A stretch of DNA of 37,545 bases, taken from NCBI RefSeq assembly GCF_001571085.1, contig NZ_BCTC01000063.1, forward strand, positions 1-37,545. The letters run 5' to 3'. The DNA is from Azohydromonas lata NBRC 102462 (lineage in GTDB: Bacteria > Pseudomonadota > Gammaproteobacteria > Burkholderiales > Burkholderiaceae_C). The position numbers and the translations under genes are program-made. The notes under the pieces were generated by a model. That model saw nothing but the letters and a program-made list of their open reading frames with translations. It ran no database searches and was not told the DNA's origin. Of the stretch, positions 8,156 through 16,272 are shown one piece after another; position 1 is the first letter of the stretch, and the number at the start of each line of letters is the position of its first letter.

Positions 8156-9631
8156 ATGAGCCAGTACGACGACCGTTTTACTTCCGCCCTGCAACTGGCT
8201 TTCGACGCGGCCATGCAATACCGCCGCGGCGTGCACGACACCCCGGCGCAGCCCGTGGACAGCTACGCGCAGCAATTGCAGCGCTGGGAGGGCGTGGCGC
8301 TGCCCGCCCAAGGCCTGCCGCCTGAGCAGGCCGTGCAGGCCCTGCTGGAGCGCGCCCGGCCGGGCCTGCGCGCCATGACGGGCGGACGCTTCTTCGGCTG
8401 GGTCAACGGCGCCTCGCACCCCGTGGGCCTGGCCGCGGACTGGCTCACCGCCGCCTGGGGCCAGAACGCCGCCAACCACCTCGCCGCACCGGCCGCGGCT
8501 GCGGCTGAAACCGTGGCCGCGCGCTGGCTGCTGGAGTTGCTGCGCCTGCCGCCAGAGTGCTCCGTGGGCTTCGTCACCGGCGCCACCATGGCCAACTTCA
8601 CCGCGCTGGCCGCCGCGCGCAGCGCGCTGCTGGCGCGCGAGGGCTGGGACGTGGAAGCCGACGGCCTCTACGGCGCACCGCCCCTGACCGTGCTCGTGAG
8701 CGAGGAGGCGCACGTCACCGTCTACGCCGGGCTGCAATACCTGGGCTTGGGACGCCGCCGCGTGCGCCGCGTACGCGCCCAGGCGGACGGCAGCATGGAC
8801 GCCGCCGATTTCGAGCGCGCCCTGGGCGAAGCCGGCGTGGGCCCGCTGCTGGTGCTGCTGCAGGCCGGCCACGTCAACACCGGCGCCTGCGACGACTTCA
8901 GGCGCCTGATTCCCCTGGCCCGCGCCCGCGGTGCCTGGGTGCACGTGGACGGCGCCTTCGGCCTGTGGGCGCGCGCCTGCCCCGGCCGCGCCGCGCTGGT
9001 GGACGGGGTGGAGCAGGCCGACTCCTGGGCCACGGACGGCCACAAGTGGCTGCAGCTGCCCTACGACAGCGGCTTCGTCATCGTCCGCGACGCCGACGCC
9101 CACCGCCGCGCCATGACCGCCGCCGCCAGCTACCTGCCCGCCGCGCAGGCGGCCGAGCGCGACCCCACGCAGTACGTGCCCGAGCTTTCGCGCCGCGCGC
9201 GGGGATTCGCCGCCTGCGCGCTGCTGCTGCACCTGGGCCGCGACGGCGTGGCGGCCATGGTGCAGCGCCACTGCGAGCTGGCCCGCGACATGGCCGACGC
9301 GCTGGCGCGCGAGCCCGGCGTGGCCGTGCTCAACGCCGTGGTGCTCAACCAGGTGCTGGTGCGCTTCAGCGCGGGCCACGCCGCCCCCGGCGCCCCGCGC
9401 GGCGGCGAAGACGCCGGACAGGTCGACGACGCCCTGAACGCCGCCGTCATCGCCCGCGTGCAGGCCGACGCCACGTGCTTTGCCGGCGGCACGCGCTGGC
9501 ACGGCCGCTGGGTGATGAGAATCTCGGTGATCGGATTTTCGGCCGACCCCGACGATATTCAGCGCAGCGCCGACGCCATTCGAAAAGCCTGGCGCGCCGT
9601 GCGGCGCGAAGAAAATATTCAGTTTTCCTGA
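8156..9631 (+). CDS. PLP-dependent group II decarboxylase family protein
   Basis: 491 aa, fold type I PLP enzyme of the aromatic-amino-acid/glutamate decarboxylase group. Visible motifs are GFVTGATMANFTALAAAR (cofactor phosphate region), HVDGAFG with the PLP-pyridine Asp (about D265) and TDGHKWLQLPYD with the Schiff-base Lys (about K297). N-terminal GRFFGWVNGASHP resembles the substrate-site segment of this group. The substrate cannot be read from the sequence; annotations as aspartate aminotransferase-like or pyridoxal-dependent decarboxylase are both common. It starts 25 bases after rnhA on the same strand, so it may share its transcript. No clear terminator separates it from the convergent hydrolase gene. 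Confidence 0.85.
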   Translation: MSQYDDRFTSALQLAFDAAMQYRRGVHDTPAQPVDSYAQQLQRWEGVALPAQGLPPEQAVQALLERARPGLRAMTGGRFFGWVNGASHPVGLAADWLTAAWGQNAANHLAAPAAAAAETVAARWLLELLRLPPECSVGFVTGATMANFTALAAARSALLAREGWDVEADGLYGAPPLTVLVSEEAHVTVYAGLQYLGLGRRRVRRVRAQADGSMDAADFERALGEAGVGPLLVLLQAGHVNTGACDDFRRLIPLARARGAWVHVDGAFGLWARACPGRAALVDGVEQADSWATDGHKWLQLPYDSGFVIVRDADAHRRAMTAAASYLPAAQAAERDPTQYVPELSRRARGFAACALLLHLGRDGVAAMVQRHCELARDMADALAREPGVAVLNAVVLNQVLVRFSAGHAAPGAPRGGEDAGQVDDALNAAVIARVQADATCFAGGTRWHGRWVMRISVIGFSADPDDIQRSADAIRKAWRAVRREENIQFS

Positions 9632-9717
9632 TAAACGCGGTAGCGCGCGAGTTTGCCTCTTGCCGCGCTGTCCACGGGTTGGGCTGGCACGGCAATGACA
9701 TTCAATTGCTTGAAAAT

Positions 9718-10776
9718 TTATCTGTCCGGCAATAAATGTTGTGCGAAGAACTCGGCGATGGCCTGGTGTATCTGATTCACCCTTGTGGCACGCTGAAAAT
9801 TGGGCGGATCGCCCAGCAGCGCGAACTCGATGCTGCCGGGCGCAAGAGGCGGCATGGGTGACAGCATGGCGCCGTGTCCGGCGTCCGCCAGGCGCAGCAG
9901 CACTTCACAGCGTGGTTCGCAGGCTTGGGCGATGGCCTCGGCGTGGAATTTGGGAATCTGGTTCACATCCCGCTCGGCAATGATCAGGCCGAGCGGTATT
10001 TTGGGCTTGGCCAGCGAGGCGGGCAGAAAATCCGCGGCAAACGGCACCATGGCCACGGCGGCGCGTATGCGGGCATCCGTGTAGCGTTGAGGCGTCGGGT
10101 CGGAGAACCGCCACGCAATCACCCGGCGCGCCAGCCACAGTTTCAAATAGTCCAGGGCATTGCCGCGCAGCCGCGTGGTGAAGCCTACGCAGGAATTGAA
10201 ATCCTCTTCCAGGTGCTGCTCGCAATGGGCCTTGAAGCGGTCCGGCGACCATTGGCCGCCGGCCAGTGTGAGGGCCGTATGGCCGCCGGCCGAGCCGCCA
10301 AATATGCCCACGCGGTCGGTGGAGACGAAATTCTGCAGTGGCGGATAGGAGGCCACCGCGTCTATGGCGCGGCTGATTTCCAGCGGCCGGCGGGCCCAGC
10401 TTTCCGGTCCGGGCCGGGAATGGTCCTGATCATTGTCGCCCTGGTGCTGCGGAATGGCCACGATAAAGCCGCGGTGCACCAGCGTGCGCGTCAAATCCAT
10501 ATGCACCCAGGGCGAGCCGCCGGAGCCGTGGGAAATGACGACGAGGCGGCCGTTGCTGAAGGAGGGCGGCGCATCGGCCGCCCAGGAGAATTCAAAAGGG
10601 CCTTGGCGGACGGCCGTTTCCTCGGCCAGCGTGGGATAAAAGAGCACGGTTTTGCCGCCGTCGAGCTGCGGCAATTCGGCATATCCCAGGTGGCCAAATT
10701 GAGCGTTGGCGGTGCCGGCCAACAGGGTGGCCAGGAACGCGGCGGCTTGGAGCAGGTATTTCTTGAGTTTTTGCAT
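9718..10776 (-). CDS. Secreted alpha/beta hydrolase (dienelactone hydrolase/PAF-acetylhydrolase-like)
   Basis: 352 aa from the ATG at 10776; a TTG one codon upstream also fits. A Sec signal peptide (KKYLLQAAAFLATLLAGTANA, cut near residue 25) predicts export. VVISHGSGGSP (about 79-89) is the oxyanion-hole region, FGGSAGGH gives the nucleophile S162, D270 (IIAERDVNQIP) and H301 (ADAGHGAM) complete a plausible triad. This is the layout of the predicted dienelactone hydrolase group. The substrate is unknown. The start overlaps the stop of the preceding small frame (TGATG), which implies coupled translation. Base composition is less GC-rich than in the neighbours, with more AAA, ATT and GAA codons, so the islet may be acquired. 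Confidence 0.85.
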   Translation of the reverse strand: MQKLKKYLLQAAAFLATLLAGTANAQFGHLGYAELPQLDGGKTVLFYPTLAEETAVRQGPFEFSWAADAPPSFSNGRLVVISHGSGGSPWVHMDLTRTLVHRGFIVAIPQHQGDNDQDHSRPGPESWARRPLEISRAIDAVASYPPLQNFVSTDRVGIFGGSAGGHTALTLAGGQWSPDRFKAHCEQHLEEDFNSCVGFTTRLRGNALDYLKLWLARRVIAWRFSDPTPQRYTDARIRAAVAMVPFAADFLPASLAKPKIPLGLIIAERDVNQIPKFHAEAIAQACEPRCEVLLRLADAGHGAMLSPMPPLAPGSIEFALLGDPPNFQRATRVNQIHQAIAEFFAQHLLPDR

Positions 10777-11003
10777 CAAGCGGTTTTGATGAACCGGTCC
10801 AAAGTCGTTGGGCTGGAGGTTTCACCCTGGTGGCGCCGCATGGTGGCCAGGGCCGAGACCAGCATTTTCTCCGTGACGCTGTCCTGGCGGAGATGGGCAT
10901 CGCCTATGCCGGTTTGCGCTACCTGGAGAAAATCAATCCGCTCGGTACCGTTGATGTCCAGCGGGGTTGTATCGCCGGCATTCACCGGTATTTGCATGCT
11001 CAT
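10776..11003 (-). CDS. Small uncharacterised protein, possibly 3' half of a frameshifted gene
   Basis: 75 aa (starts MSMQIPVNAGD; ends LDRFIKTA), mostly polar, no signal peptide or membrane segment. I do not recognise a family. The ATG at 11003 forms an ATGA overlap with the stop of the upstream 42-aa frame; an ATG two codons earlier (11009) is also possible. Its stop overlaps the hydrolase start. The frame is open upstream to 11118 without another start codon. Joined to the upstream frame by a single shift it would make one protein of about 115-120 aa. It is either a coupled small gene or part of a broken one. Confidence 0.45.
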   Translation of the reverse strand: MSMQIPVNAGDTTPLDINGTERIDFLQVAQTGIGDAHLRQDSVTEKMLVSALATMRRHQGETSSPTTLDRFIKTA

Positions 11004-11128
11004 GCCCATGCCGCCGCTGACGCTTCGACGAGCGACGCCGAAAACGATGCGCCGCTGCCCACACGGGCATTTTGGTTGGTTGCGCGTTGGTCGGCGAAAA
11101 TTCTGGTGCTGCTGGCGTCAATGACCAT
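11000..11128 (-). CDS. 42-aa frame overlapping the next small gene
   Basis: Starts ATG at 11128 (MVIDASSTRIFADQRATNQ) and ends TGA at 11000. An AAGG ribosome-binding site lies about 8 bases before the ATG, better than that of the downstream frame. Residues 28-40 are Ala/Ser-rich (GASFSASLVEASA). It overlaps the next frame by ATGA. No known family is recognised. The combination of a good start region and a short, abruptly ended protein suggests either a leader-like coupled peptide or the N-terminal half of a frameshifted gene. Confidence 0.35.
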   Translation of the reverse strand: MVIDASSTRIFADQRATNQNARVGSGASFSASLVEASAAAWA

Positions 11129-11340
11129 GGCTTGCCTTGTGAAGAGCTTGTTTATAAAGGCCTGCTACGGATGCTGCAGTTGCTGTGCCTGGCTTATTTC
11201 TTTCGGGCTTTTCCGGGGCGGGACAAAGCCCGTCACCCTCTCACGAACGAATACGCTGGTCAAGCTGGATGTCCGTTTTCCTGGCGGAAGTGTCCGAATT
11301 TAAATTCAAGCCGTGGTGGCTGCGCATGAGCTTTTCAGCG

Positions 11341-11778
11341 TCACTTGCTCCTGTAAAACTCCGCAAAGCACCATTTAAAATCCTCAGCCGTGCAGAGCAG
11401 GAATTTATCTTTACTGGGGTGCAGCTTGATGTAGTTCACCGCCACATGCCCGATTTCCACCTGGTGCCCTGAGCAGTCCGGCTGTCCGTTGGATTTGGTG
11501 AGTTTATCGACCCACTTGTAAAAGCCCTTGTCGCTGGGCCTATCGGAGAGGGTGAATTCCGACTCGTTGCGCTCCTCGCCGGACATGGAGTATTTCATGC
11601 CGTCGGCGCGCAGCTCATATTCCTCGAAGCATTTTAAATCCGGCAATTCGATGCGCCAGGTGCCAATCAAAGGATGGTCAGGCGGCAAGGGTTTTCGAAC
11701 GACATCCTGCGCACTGGCTGAGAAACATAGCAGGGTGCCAAGAAGGAGTGCCGTGAAAAATCGAGTGAAGGCCTTCAT
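11341..11778 (-). CDS. Small secreted protein of unknown function
   Basis: 145 aa starting at the ATG at 11778 (MKAFTRFF). The signal peptide continues TALLLGTLLCFSASA and is probably cleaved after ASA, so the product is periplasmic or extracellular. The mature part contains HPLIGTWRIELP, a beginning typical of lipocalin-like small beta proteins, and four Cys residues (DLKCFEEY, PDCSGH, LLCTAEDFKWCF) that could form disulfides outside the cytoplasm. No catalytic motif is visible and I cannot name a family. The open frame extends upstream to 11886, but that stretch overlaps the moeA terminator and a promoter-like sequence, so the inner start is preferred. Its codon use is less GC-rich than that of its neighbours. 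Confidence 0.65.
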   Translation of the reverse strand: MKAFTRFFTALLLGTLLCFSASAQDVVRKPLPPDHPLIGTWRIELPDLKCFEEYELRADGMKYSMSGEERNESEFTLSDRPSDKGFYKWVDKLTKSNGQPDCSGHQVEIGHVAVNYIKLHPSKDKFLLCTAEDFKWCFAEFYRSK

Positions 11779-11807
11779 GGGTATAACGATGGAATAGCGA
11801 AAATCAT

Positions 11808-11836
11808 ATCTTAGGCGCAAATTTCGTCTGTGCCAA
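11808..11836 (-). promoter_or_regulatory. Sigma70-type promoter for the small secreted protein gene
   Basis: On the minus strand TTGGCA (11836-11831) is followed after 17 bases by TAAGAT (11813-11808). The predicted start of transcription is about 20-25 bases before the ATG at 11778. No strong ribosome-binding site lies in that leader. Confidence 0.5.
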
Positions 11837-11847
11837 GAAATATGGGC

Positions 11848-11876
11848 GTGAAAAAAGCCGCCCTGATGGCGGCTTT
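11848..11876 (-). terminator. Rho-independent terminator of the moaA-mobA-moeA cluster
   Basis: Perfect 9-bp stem (11868-11876 with 11854-11862) with a 5-base loop, continuing into six T residues on the minus strand. It lies 30 bases after the moeA stop and separates this cluster from the islet downstream. Confidence 0.85.
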
Positions 11877-11905
11877 GCATCGGCATGTGCTGCTCTGAAA
11901 TCTAC

Positions 11906-13189
11906 TTAAACTAATCCCTCAAACGGCACCACATCCACCAATTCCCCAGCAGCAATATTCCCCTGCTCGTGCCCCAGCACGATGAGCCCATTGGCCTCGC
12001 TCATCGAGCGCAGCACGCCGGAGCCCTGGCTGCCGGTGATGCGTACCGACCAGTTGCCATCGGTCCCGCGCTCCACGATCCCGCGCTGGTATTCCGTTCG
12101 CCCCGCCTTTTTCCGAATGGACGTCGCGCTGGCCGCGCGAATCACCGGCAGCGGTGAATTTCCGGCGCCCGCCATTTGCAGCAGCGCATTCCGGACGAAG
12201 GCATAGAACGTCACCATCACCGCCACCGGGTTGCCCGGCAGGCCGAACAGCACGGCCTGTTTTCCAGGCTCGCCGATGCGGCCAATGGCCATGGGCCGTC
12301 CGGGGCGCATGGCGATCTTCCAGAACAGCACCTCGCCCAACGACGCCATGACCTGCTTGGTGTGGTCGGCCTCGCCCACGCTCACGCCGCCGCTGGTGAT
12401 GACGGCGTCCGCACAGGCCGCCGCCTCGCGGAAGGCGGCTTCCAGCGCGGCGGGATCGTCGCGCACCACACCCATGTCGATCGCGTCCACGCCCAGGCGC
12501 TGCAACATGCCCCAGATCGTGTAGCGGTTGCTGTCGTACACGCAGCCGGCGTCCAGCGGTTCGCCAATCGACCGCAGCTCGTCCCCGGTGGAGAAGAAAG
12601 CCACGCGCAGCCGCCGCAGCACCGGCACCTCGGCCTGGCCCAGCGAGGCCAGCAGCCCCAGGTCCGCCGGGCGCAGCACCCGGCCGGCCTGCAGCGCCGG
12701 GGCGCCGCGCTTCAAATCCTCGCCCGCGAGGCGGCGGTTGTCGCCGGCGCGCACCACGCCGGCCGGAACGATCACCCGGCCGTCCACCGTCCTGGTGAAC
12801 TCCTGCGGCACCACCGTGTCCAGCCCGGCGGGCATGACGGCGCCGGTCATGATGCGCACGCACTGGCCTGTGGTCACTTCGCCCTCGAACTGCGCGCCCG
12901 CGTAGCCCGTGCCGGCAATGTCGAACGCCGTGTCGGCGCCGGCCGAGAGGTCGGCACTGCGGAAGGCGAAGCCGTCCATGGCCGAGTTGTCGTGCGCGGG
13001 CACGTCGATCGGAGAGATCACGTCGCGCGCTAGCACGCGCCCAAGCGCGGTGCGCAGGGCCAGGCTTTCCACCGCCTGCACGCGCGGCACCATTTGCGCG
13101 ATGAAAGCCTGGGCCTTCTCGACGGGCAGGGCGTTGGGGTCGTAGCCGCTGAGGCAGGAGGCGATGTCGGCCAGGGAGTTGTTGTTCAT
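11906..13189 (-). CDS. moeA: Molybdopterin molybdenumtransferase MoeA (copy 1)
   Basis: Inserts molybdate into adenylylated molybdopterin, the late step of molybdenum-cofactor synthesis, in the cytoplasm. At 427 aa it is of usual size. Motifs in order: DVPAHDNSAMDGFAFR (about 62-77), RIMTGAVMPAGLDTVV, FFSTGDEL, TSGGVSVGEADHTKQV, KIAMRPGRPMA and LFGLPGNPVAVMVTF. The C-terminal domain IV follows, with GSQGSGVLRSMSEANGLIVL. It lies 58 bases after mobA. No good Shine-Dalgarno sequence is visible before the ATG; the intervening bases show CGGTC-type short repeats. A second moeA at 31792 differs clearly in sequence, so this is not a recent duplicate. Confidence 0.95.
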   Translation of the reverse strand: MNNNSLADIASCLSGYDPNALPVEKAQAFIAQMVPRVQAVESLALRTALGRVLARDVISPIDVPAHDNSAMDGFAFRSADLSAGADTAFDIAGTGYAGAQFEGEVTTGQCVRIMTGAVMPAGLDTVVPQEFTRTVDGRVIVPAGVVRAGDNRRLAGEDLKRGAPALQAGRVLRPADLGLLASLGQAEVPVLRRLRVAFFSTGDELRSIGEPLDAGCVYDSNRYTIWGMLQRLGVDAIDMGVVRDDPAALEAAFREAAACADAVITSGGVSVGEADHTKQVMASLGEVLFWKIAMRPGRPMAIGRIGEPGKQAVLFGLPGNPVAVMVTFYAFVRNALLQMAGAGNSPLPVIRAASATSIRKKAGRTEYQRGIVERGTDGNWSVRITGSQGSGVLRSMSEANGLIVLGHEQGNIAAGELVDVVPFEGLV

Positions 13190-13247
13190 GTTCGGTCGGG
13201 TCGGTCAGGCGCCTCGGCCGCGTTGGGCGGCCCGGCGGCAGGCGAAA

Positions 13248-13841
13248 TCAGGGCTCCAGCCGGCGCAGGTCGGCCAGGGTGTTGGCGTTGAAGAAGGCCT
13301 CGGCGTCGTCGAAGGGCACTTCCACGTGGCGGTGCTGGCCTATCCAGCGGTCGATCTTGCGGCCGCCTTCGCTGGTGAAGCGCACCAGGCTTTCCAGCAG
13401 TGACGCCTTCATCAGGCAGAACACGGGCTGCACCTGGGGGCGGCCGTCTTCCTCGGTGATGGGCAGGGCCACGTCGGCGCCGGCCTCGTCCGCGGCGGCG
13501 GCCAGGCGCGCTACCAAATCGGCGGGGAAGCGCGGCGTGTCGCAGGGCACCGTCACCAGCCACGGCGTCTCGCAGTGCTCCAGCCCGGCCATGAAGCCGG
13601 CCAGGGGGCCGGGGAAGTCCGGCAGCGCGTCCGGCCACACCGGCACGCCGAAGGATTCGTAGGCCGCGAGGTTGCGGTTGGCATTGATCAGCACGGCGCC
13701 CACCTGGGGCTGCAGCCGCAGGAGGGCGTGCATCGCCATGGGCAGGCCGTTGAGGTTTTGCAGACCCTTGTCGACGCCGCCCATGCGGCTGCCGCGTCCG
13801 CCGGCCAGGATCAGGCCGGTGATGTCTTGGGCGTCGATCAT
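13248..13841 (-). CDS. mobA: Molybdenum cofactor guanylyltransferase MobA
   Basis: Transfers GMP from GTP to the molybdenum cofactor, forming the bis-MGD type cofactor of DMSO-reductase-family enzymes such as nitrate reductase or formate dehydrogenase. 197 aa. The nucleotide-binding signature [17 protein letters not shown] (about 10-26) is intact, followed by [14 protein letters not shown] and the metal-site Asp in [11 protein letters not shown]. The ATG overlaps the stop of the small membrane protein gene upstream (ATGA), indicating coupled translation. Its placement between moaA and moeA supports the assignment. Confidence 0.95.
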   Translation of the reverse strand: MIDAQDITGLILAGGRGSRMGGVDKGLQNLNGLPMAMHALLRLQPQVGAVLINANRNLAAYESFGVPVWPDALPDFPGPLAGFMAGLEHCETPWLVTVPCDTPRFPADLVARLAAAADEAGADVALPITEEDGRPQVQPVFCLMKASLLESLVRFTSEGGRKIDRWIGQHRHVEVPFDDAEAFFNANTLADLRRLEP

Positions 13842-14137
13842 GGGCGGCGGGCGTCCTCGTCCGGCATGGGGTAGTCGTCGGCGCGGCGCTGCGGGCCCTG
13901 CATGACGGTGCGCATCCAGCAGCCCAGGCCTACGGTGAGCATCATGGTCAGGCCGAACACCAGCGCGCCGATCACGATGTAGTCGATCAGCAGCGTCTGC
14001 CGCGCCGGGTCGTTGGTGAGGCCGGGCTGGAAGAACTGCTTGGCGAACTCGCCCGCCATCCAGGGCAGGACGAGGGTGGCCGCGGCCGTGAGGGCCAGCA
14101 GCCGGCGGCAGGAGCCTTGGGCGGGAAGGAGTCCCAT
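13838..14137 (-). CDS. Small two-helix membrane protein between moaA and mobA
   Basis: 99 aa, starting at the ATG at 14137 ([10 protein letters not shown]). Two hydrophobic segments are visible, about 14-30 ([16 protein letters not shown]) and about 50-74 ([20 protein letters not shown]), and the tail is charged and Pro-rich. It probably sits in the inner membrane. I do not recognise a named family. It begins 8 bases after the moaA stop and ends with an ATGA overlap on mobA, so it is firmly inside the molybdenum-cofactor operon, but nothing in the sequence shows a role in that pathway. Confidence 0.75.
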   Translation of the reverse strand: MGLLPAQGSCRRLLALTAAATLVLPWMAGEFAKQFFQPGLTNDPARQTLLIDYIVIGALVFGLTMMLTVGLGCWMRTVMQGPQRRADDYPMPDEDARRP

Positions 14138-14145
14138 GGTGCTTG

Positions 14146-15270
14146 TCAGCCTCCGATGTAGTGCATCTCGACGCGGCGCCGCCCCGAGCCCGCGTCGGCC
14201 TGCTGCGCGCCGCGCAGCTCCGAGTAGCGGTCGCCGCGCTCCTGCCAGATCAGGCCGATGGCGGCGGCGATCTGCTCGTCGCTGGCGCCGCCGCGCAGCA
14301 GCGAGCGCAAGTCCTGGCCCTGCGAGGCGAACAGGCACAGGTACAGCCGCCCCTCGGTGGACAGCCGCGCGCGGTTGCAGTCGCCGCAAAACGCCTGGGT
14401 GACGCTGGAGATCAGGCCGATCTCGCCGCGCCCGTCCGCGTAGCGCCAGCGCTGCGCCGTCTCGCCCACGGCGTTGGGGGCGGTGGGCTCCAGCGGGAAG
14501 ACCTCGTGGATGCGCTCGCGCACCTGGGCCGAGGGCAGCACGTCGTCCATGCGCCAGCCGTTGGAGGCGCCCACGTCCATGAACTCGATGAAGCGCAGGA
14601 TGACCTGGCCGTCGTAGTGCTCCCGGAACCAGCGCGCCATGGGCACGATCTCGTGGTCGTTGGTGCCGCGCTTGACCACCATGTTGACCTTCAGCGGCCC
14701 AAGTCCCACGCGGCGCGCCTCCTCGATGCCGGCCAGCACGTCGGCCACGGGGAAGTCCACGTCGTTCATGCGGCGGAAGACCGCGTCGTCCAGCGCGTCC
14801 AGGCTCACCGTCACGCGCTTGAGGCCGGCGTCCTTGAGCGCCTGCGCCTTGCGCGCCAGCAGCGTGGCGTTGGTGGTGAGGGTGAGGTCCAGCGGCTGGC
14901 CCTCCGGCGTGCGCAGCGCGGAGAGCATCTCGATGAGCTTTTCCACGTTCTTGCGCAGCAGCGGCTCGCCGCCGGTCAGGCGCAGCTTGTGCACGCCGTG
15001 AGCCACGAAGATGCGCGCCAGCCGCGTGATCTCCTCGAAGCTCAGCAGCGACGACTGGGGCAGGAAGCCGTAGTCGTTGGTGAAGATCTCCTTGGGCATG
15101 CAGTAGCTGCAGCGGAAGTTGCAGCGGTCCGTCACGGAGATGCGCAAGTCGTGCAGCGGGCGGCCGAGGCGGTCGGCCAGCAGGCCCGACGGCGGGGTCA
15201 ACTGCTCAGGAATGCGGGGCGTCGCCGCGGCATAGCGCAGGTCGGCAATGGGAATCGCTCGTTCGGCCAT
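14146..15270 (-). CDS. moaA: GTP 3',8-cyclase MoaA
   Basis: Radical-SAM enzyme that starts molybdenum-cofactor synthesis by converting GTP to 3',8-cyclo-H2-GTP. 374 aa. The SAM-binding cluster motif is C50-x3-C54-x2-C57 in [24 protein letters not shown] is the SAM-binding GGEP region. The second [4Fe-4S] cluster ligands are in [13 protein letters not shown] and YLCLF. The C-terminus ends in Gly-Gly (HYIGG), the tail needed for activity in this family. It is about 40 aa longer than E. coli MoaA, mainly from an N-terminal extension of about 30 residues. The partner moaC is not in the window. Confidence 0.96.
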   Translation of the reverse strand: MAERAIPIADLRYAAATPRIPEQLTPPSGLLADRLGRPLHDLRISVTDRCNFRCSYCMPKEIFTNDYGFLPQSSLLSFEEITRLARIFVAHGVHKLRLTGGEPLLRKNVEKLIEMLSALRTPEGQPLDLTLTTNATLLARKAQALKDAGLKRVTVSLDALDDAVFRRMNDVDFPVADVLAGIEEARRVGLGPLKVNMVVKRGTNDHEIVPMARWFREHYDGQVILRFIEFMDVGASNGWRMDDVLPSAQVRERIHEVFPLEPTAPNAVGETAQRWRYADGRGEIGLISSVTQAFCGDCNRARLSTEGRLYLCLFASQGQDLRSLLRGGASDEQIAAAIGLIWQERGDRYSELRGAQQADAGSGRRRVEMHYIGG

Positions 15271-15356
15271 CCCTCGATTGTGCCGTTCCCTTCACAAGAG
15301 GGACTTGAAGCAGGTTGCCTTGCGGGCCCGCAGCTTGGGCCGGGGCACGGTGCGCT

Positions 15357-16127
15357 TCAGCGCGGCTGCGACATGCCGGCTTCGCGCATCAGCTCGTTGC
15401 CGTCGTTGACGCCGGGCACGCGGCGGCCGCCGGTGAAGCGGTGCGTCCAGTAGGCCTCGCGCATGTCTTCCACGCGCACGTTCTGGCCGGTGCGCGGGGC
15501 GTGGATGAACTTGCCGTCGCCCACGTAGATGCCCACGTGCGAGAAGGTGTGGCGCAGCGTGTTGAAGAACACGAGGTCGCCGGGCTTGAGCTCGTCGCGG
15601 CCCACTTGCTGCAGCCCGTCGGCCTTGGCCTGGTCGTCGGCGCGCCGGGGCAGCACCAGGCCCAGCGTGCGTTCGAACACGTGGCGGGTGAAGCCGCTGC
15701 AATCGAACCCCGTCTCTTCCGAATTGCCGCCGCGGCGGTAGGGCACGCCCAGGAAGTCGAAGGCGGAGATCACCAGGTTGGACGCCTTGTCCCTCATGTT
15801 CTGCACCAGCGGCGCGGCGCCGGCAGGCAGCAGGCCACGTTCGATGAGCAGCTGCGTGACGCCGTCCGGCATGGGCGCGGCGGCAGTCGCAGGGGCAGCG
15901 GCGGGCGCGGTGGTGAGGGTTGTGGGGGCAGCGGTGGCGGTTGCTGCAGTGGCAATGGCAGCCGTGGCGGCCGTGGCCGCAGCGGCAGCTGCTGGCGCAG
16001 TCTTGGCGCTGTGCCTGTGCGGGTGTGATTTCGAACGCGGCGCGGCTTCCGCACCGACTGTTGCGAAAAGCACACAAGTAAGCAGCAGGGAAGGTAGGGC
16101 TTTCTTCACGGGCGCGGAGAGTACCAT
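15357..16127 (-). CDS. Secreted NlpC/P60 (C40) cell-wall peptidase
   Basis: 256 aa from the ATG at 16127. The signal peptide (KKALPSLLLTCVLFATVGAEA) sends it to the periplasm. A low-complexity Ala/Thr linker fills about 43-85. The catalytic NlpC/P60 domain (about 115-235) has the Cys nucleophile in TGFDCSGFTRH (about C143), His in FSHVGIYVGDG (about H197) and the third polar residue in FIHAP (about H209). The family cuts D-gamma-glutamyl-diaminopimelate bonds of peptidoglycan stems. Alternative starts are a TTG at 16172 and a GTG at 16109; the signal peptide is intact in all. It lies 86 bases upstream of moaA on the same strand, perhaps by chance of position. Confidence 0.88.
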   Translation of the reverse strand: MVLSAPVKKALPSLLLTCVLFATVGAEAAPRSKSHPHRHSAKTAPAAAAAATAATAAIATAATATAAPTTLTTAPAAAPATAAAPMPDGVTQLLIERGLLPAGAAPLVQNMRDKASNLVISAFDFLGVPYRRGGNSEETGFDCSGFTRHVFERTLGLVLPRRADDQAKADGLQQVGRDELKPGDLVFFNTLRHTFSHVGIYVGDGKFIHAPRTGQNVRVEDMREAYWTHRFTGGRRVPGVNDGNELMREAGMSQPR

Positions 16128-16272
16128 GTTCGAGGGGGGATTAACCCAGCCCAATGGCCTTATTAGCGCCAAGTCAATGCGTCAGCATGCCGTCAGCGCA
16201 TGCGCATGCAATCCAGGCCTAACACAAAGCCGCCGGCCAACGGTCCCGGCAGCGCCTGGAGACACCCCCAAG

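Noticed and set aside
9632-9717. A terminator between the convergent decarboxylase and hydrolase genes
   Set aside because: Only a 6-bp TTGCCG/CGGCAA pairing with a distant loop is visible, and there is no T-run.
11129-11340. Coding frames on the plus strand across this gap
   Set aside because: They lack ribosome-binding sites and family resemblance and lie across the leader of the minus-strand islet genes; a weak CGGGCTTT/AAAGCCCG hairpin there has no T-run either.
15778-16272. N-terminal extension of the AcuI-like protein to an earlier start
   Set aside because: The extra stretch is Ala/Val low-complexity, antisense to the NlpC/P60 gene; the family start aligns at 16273.
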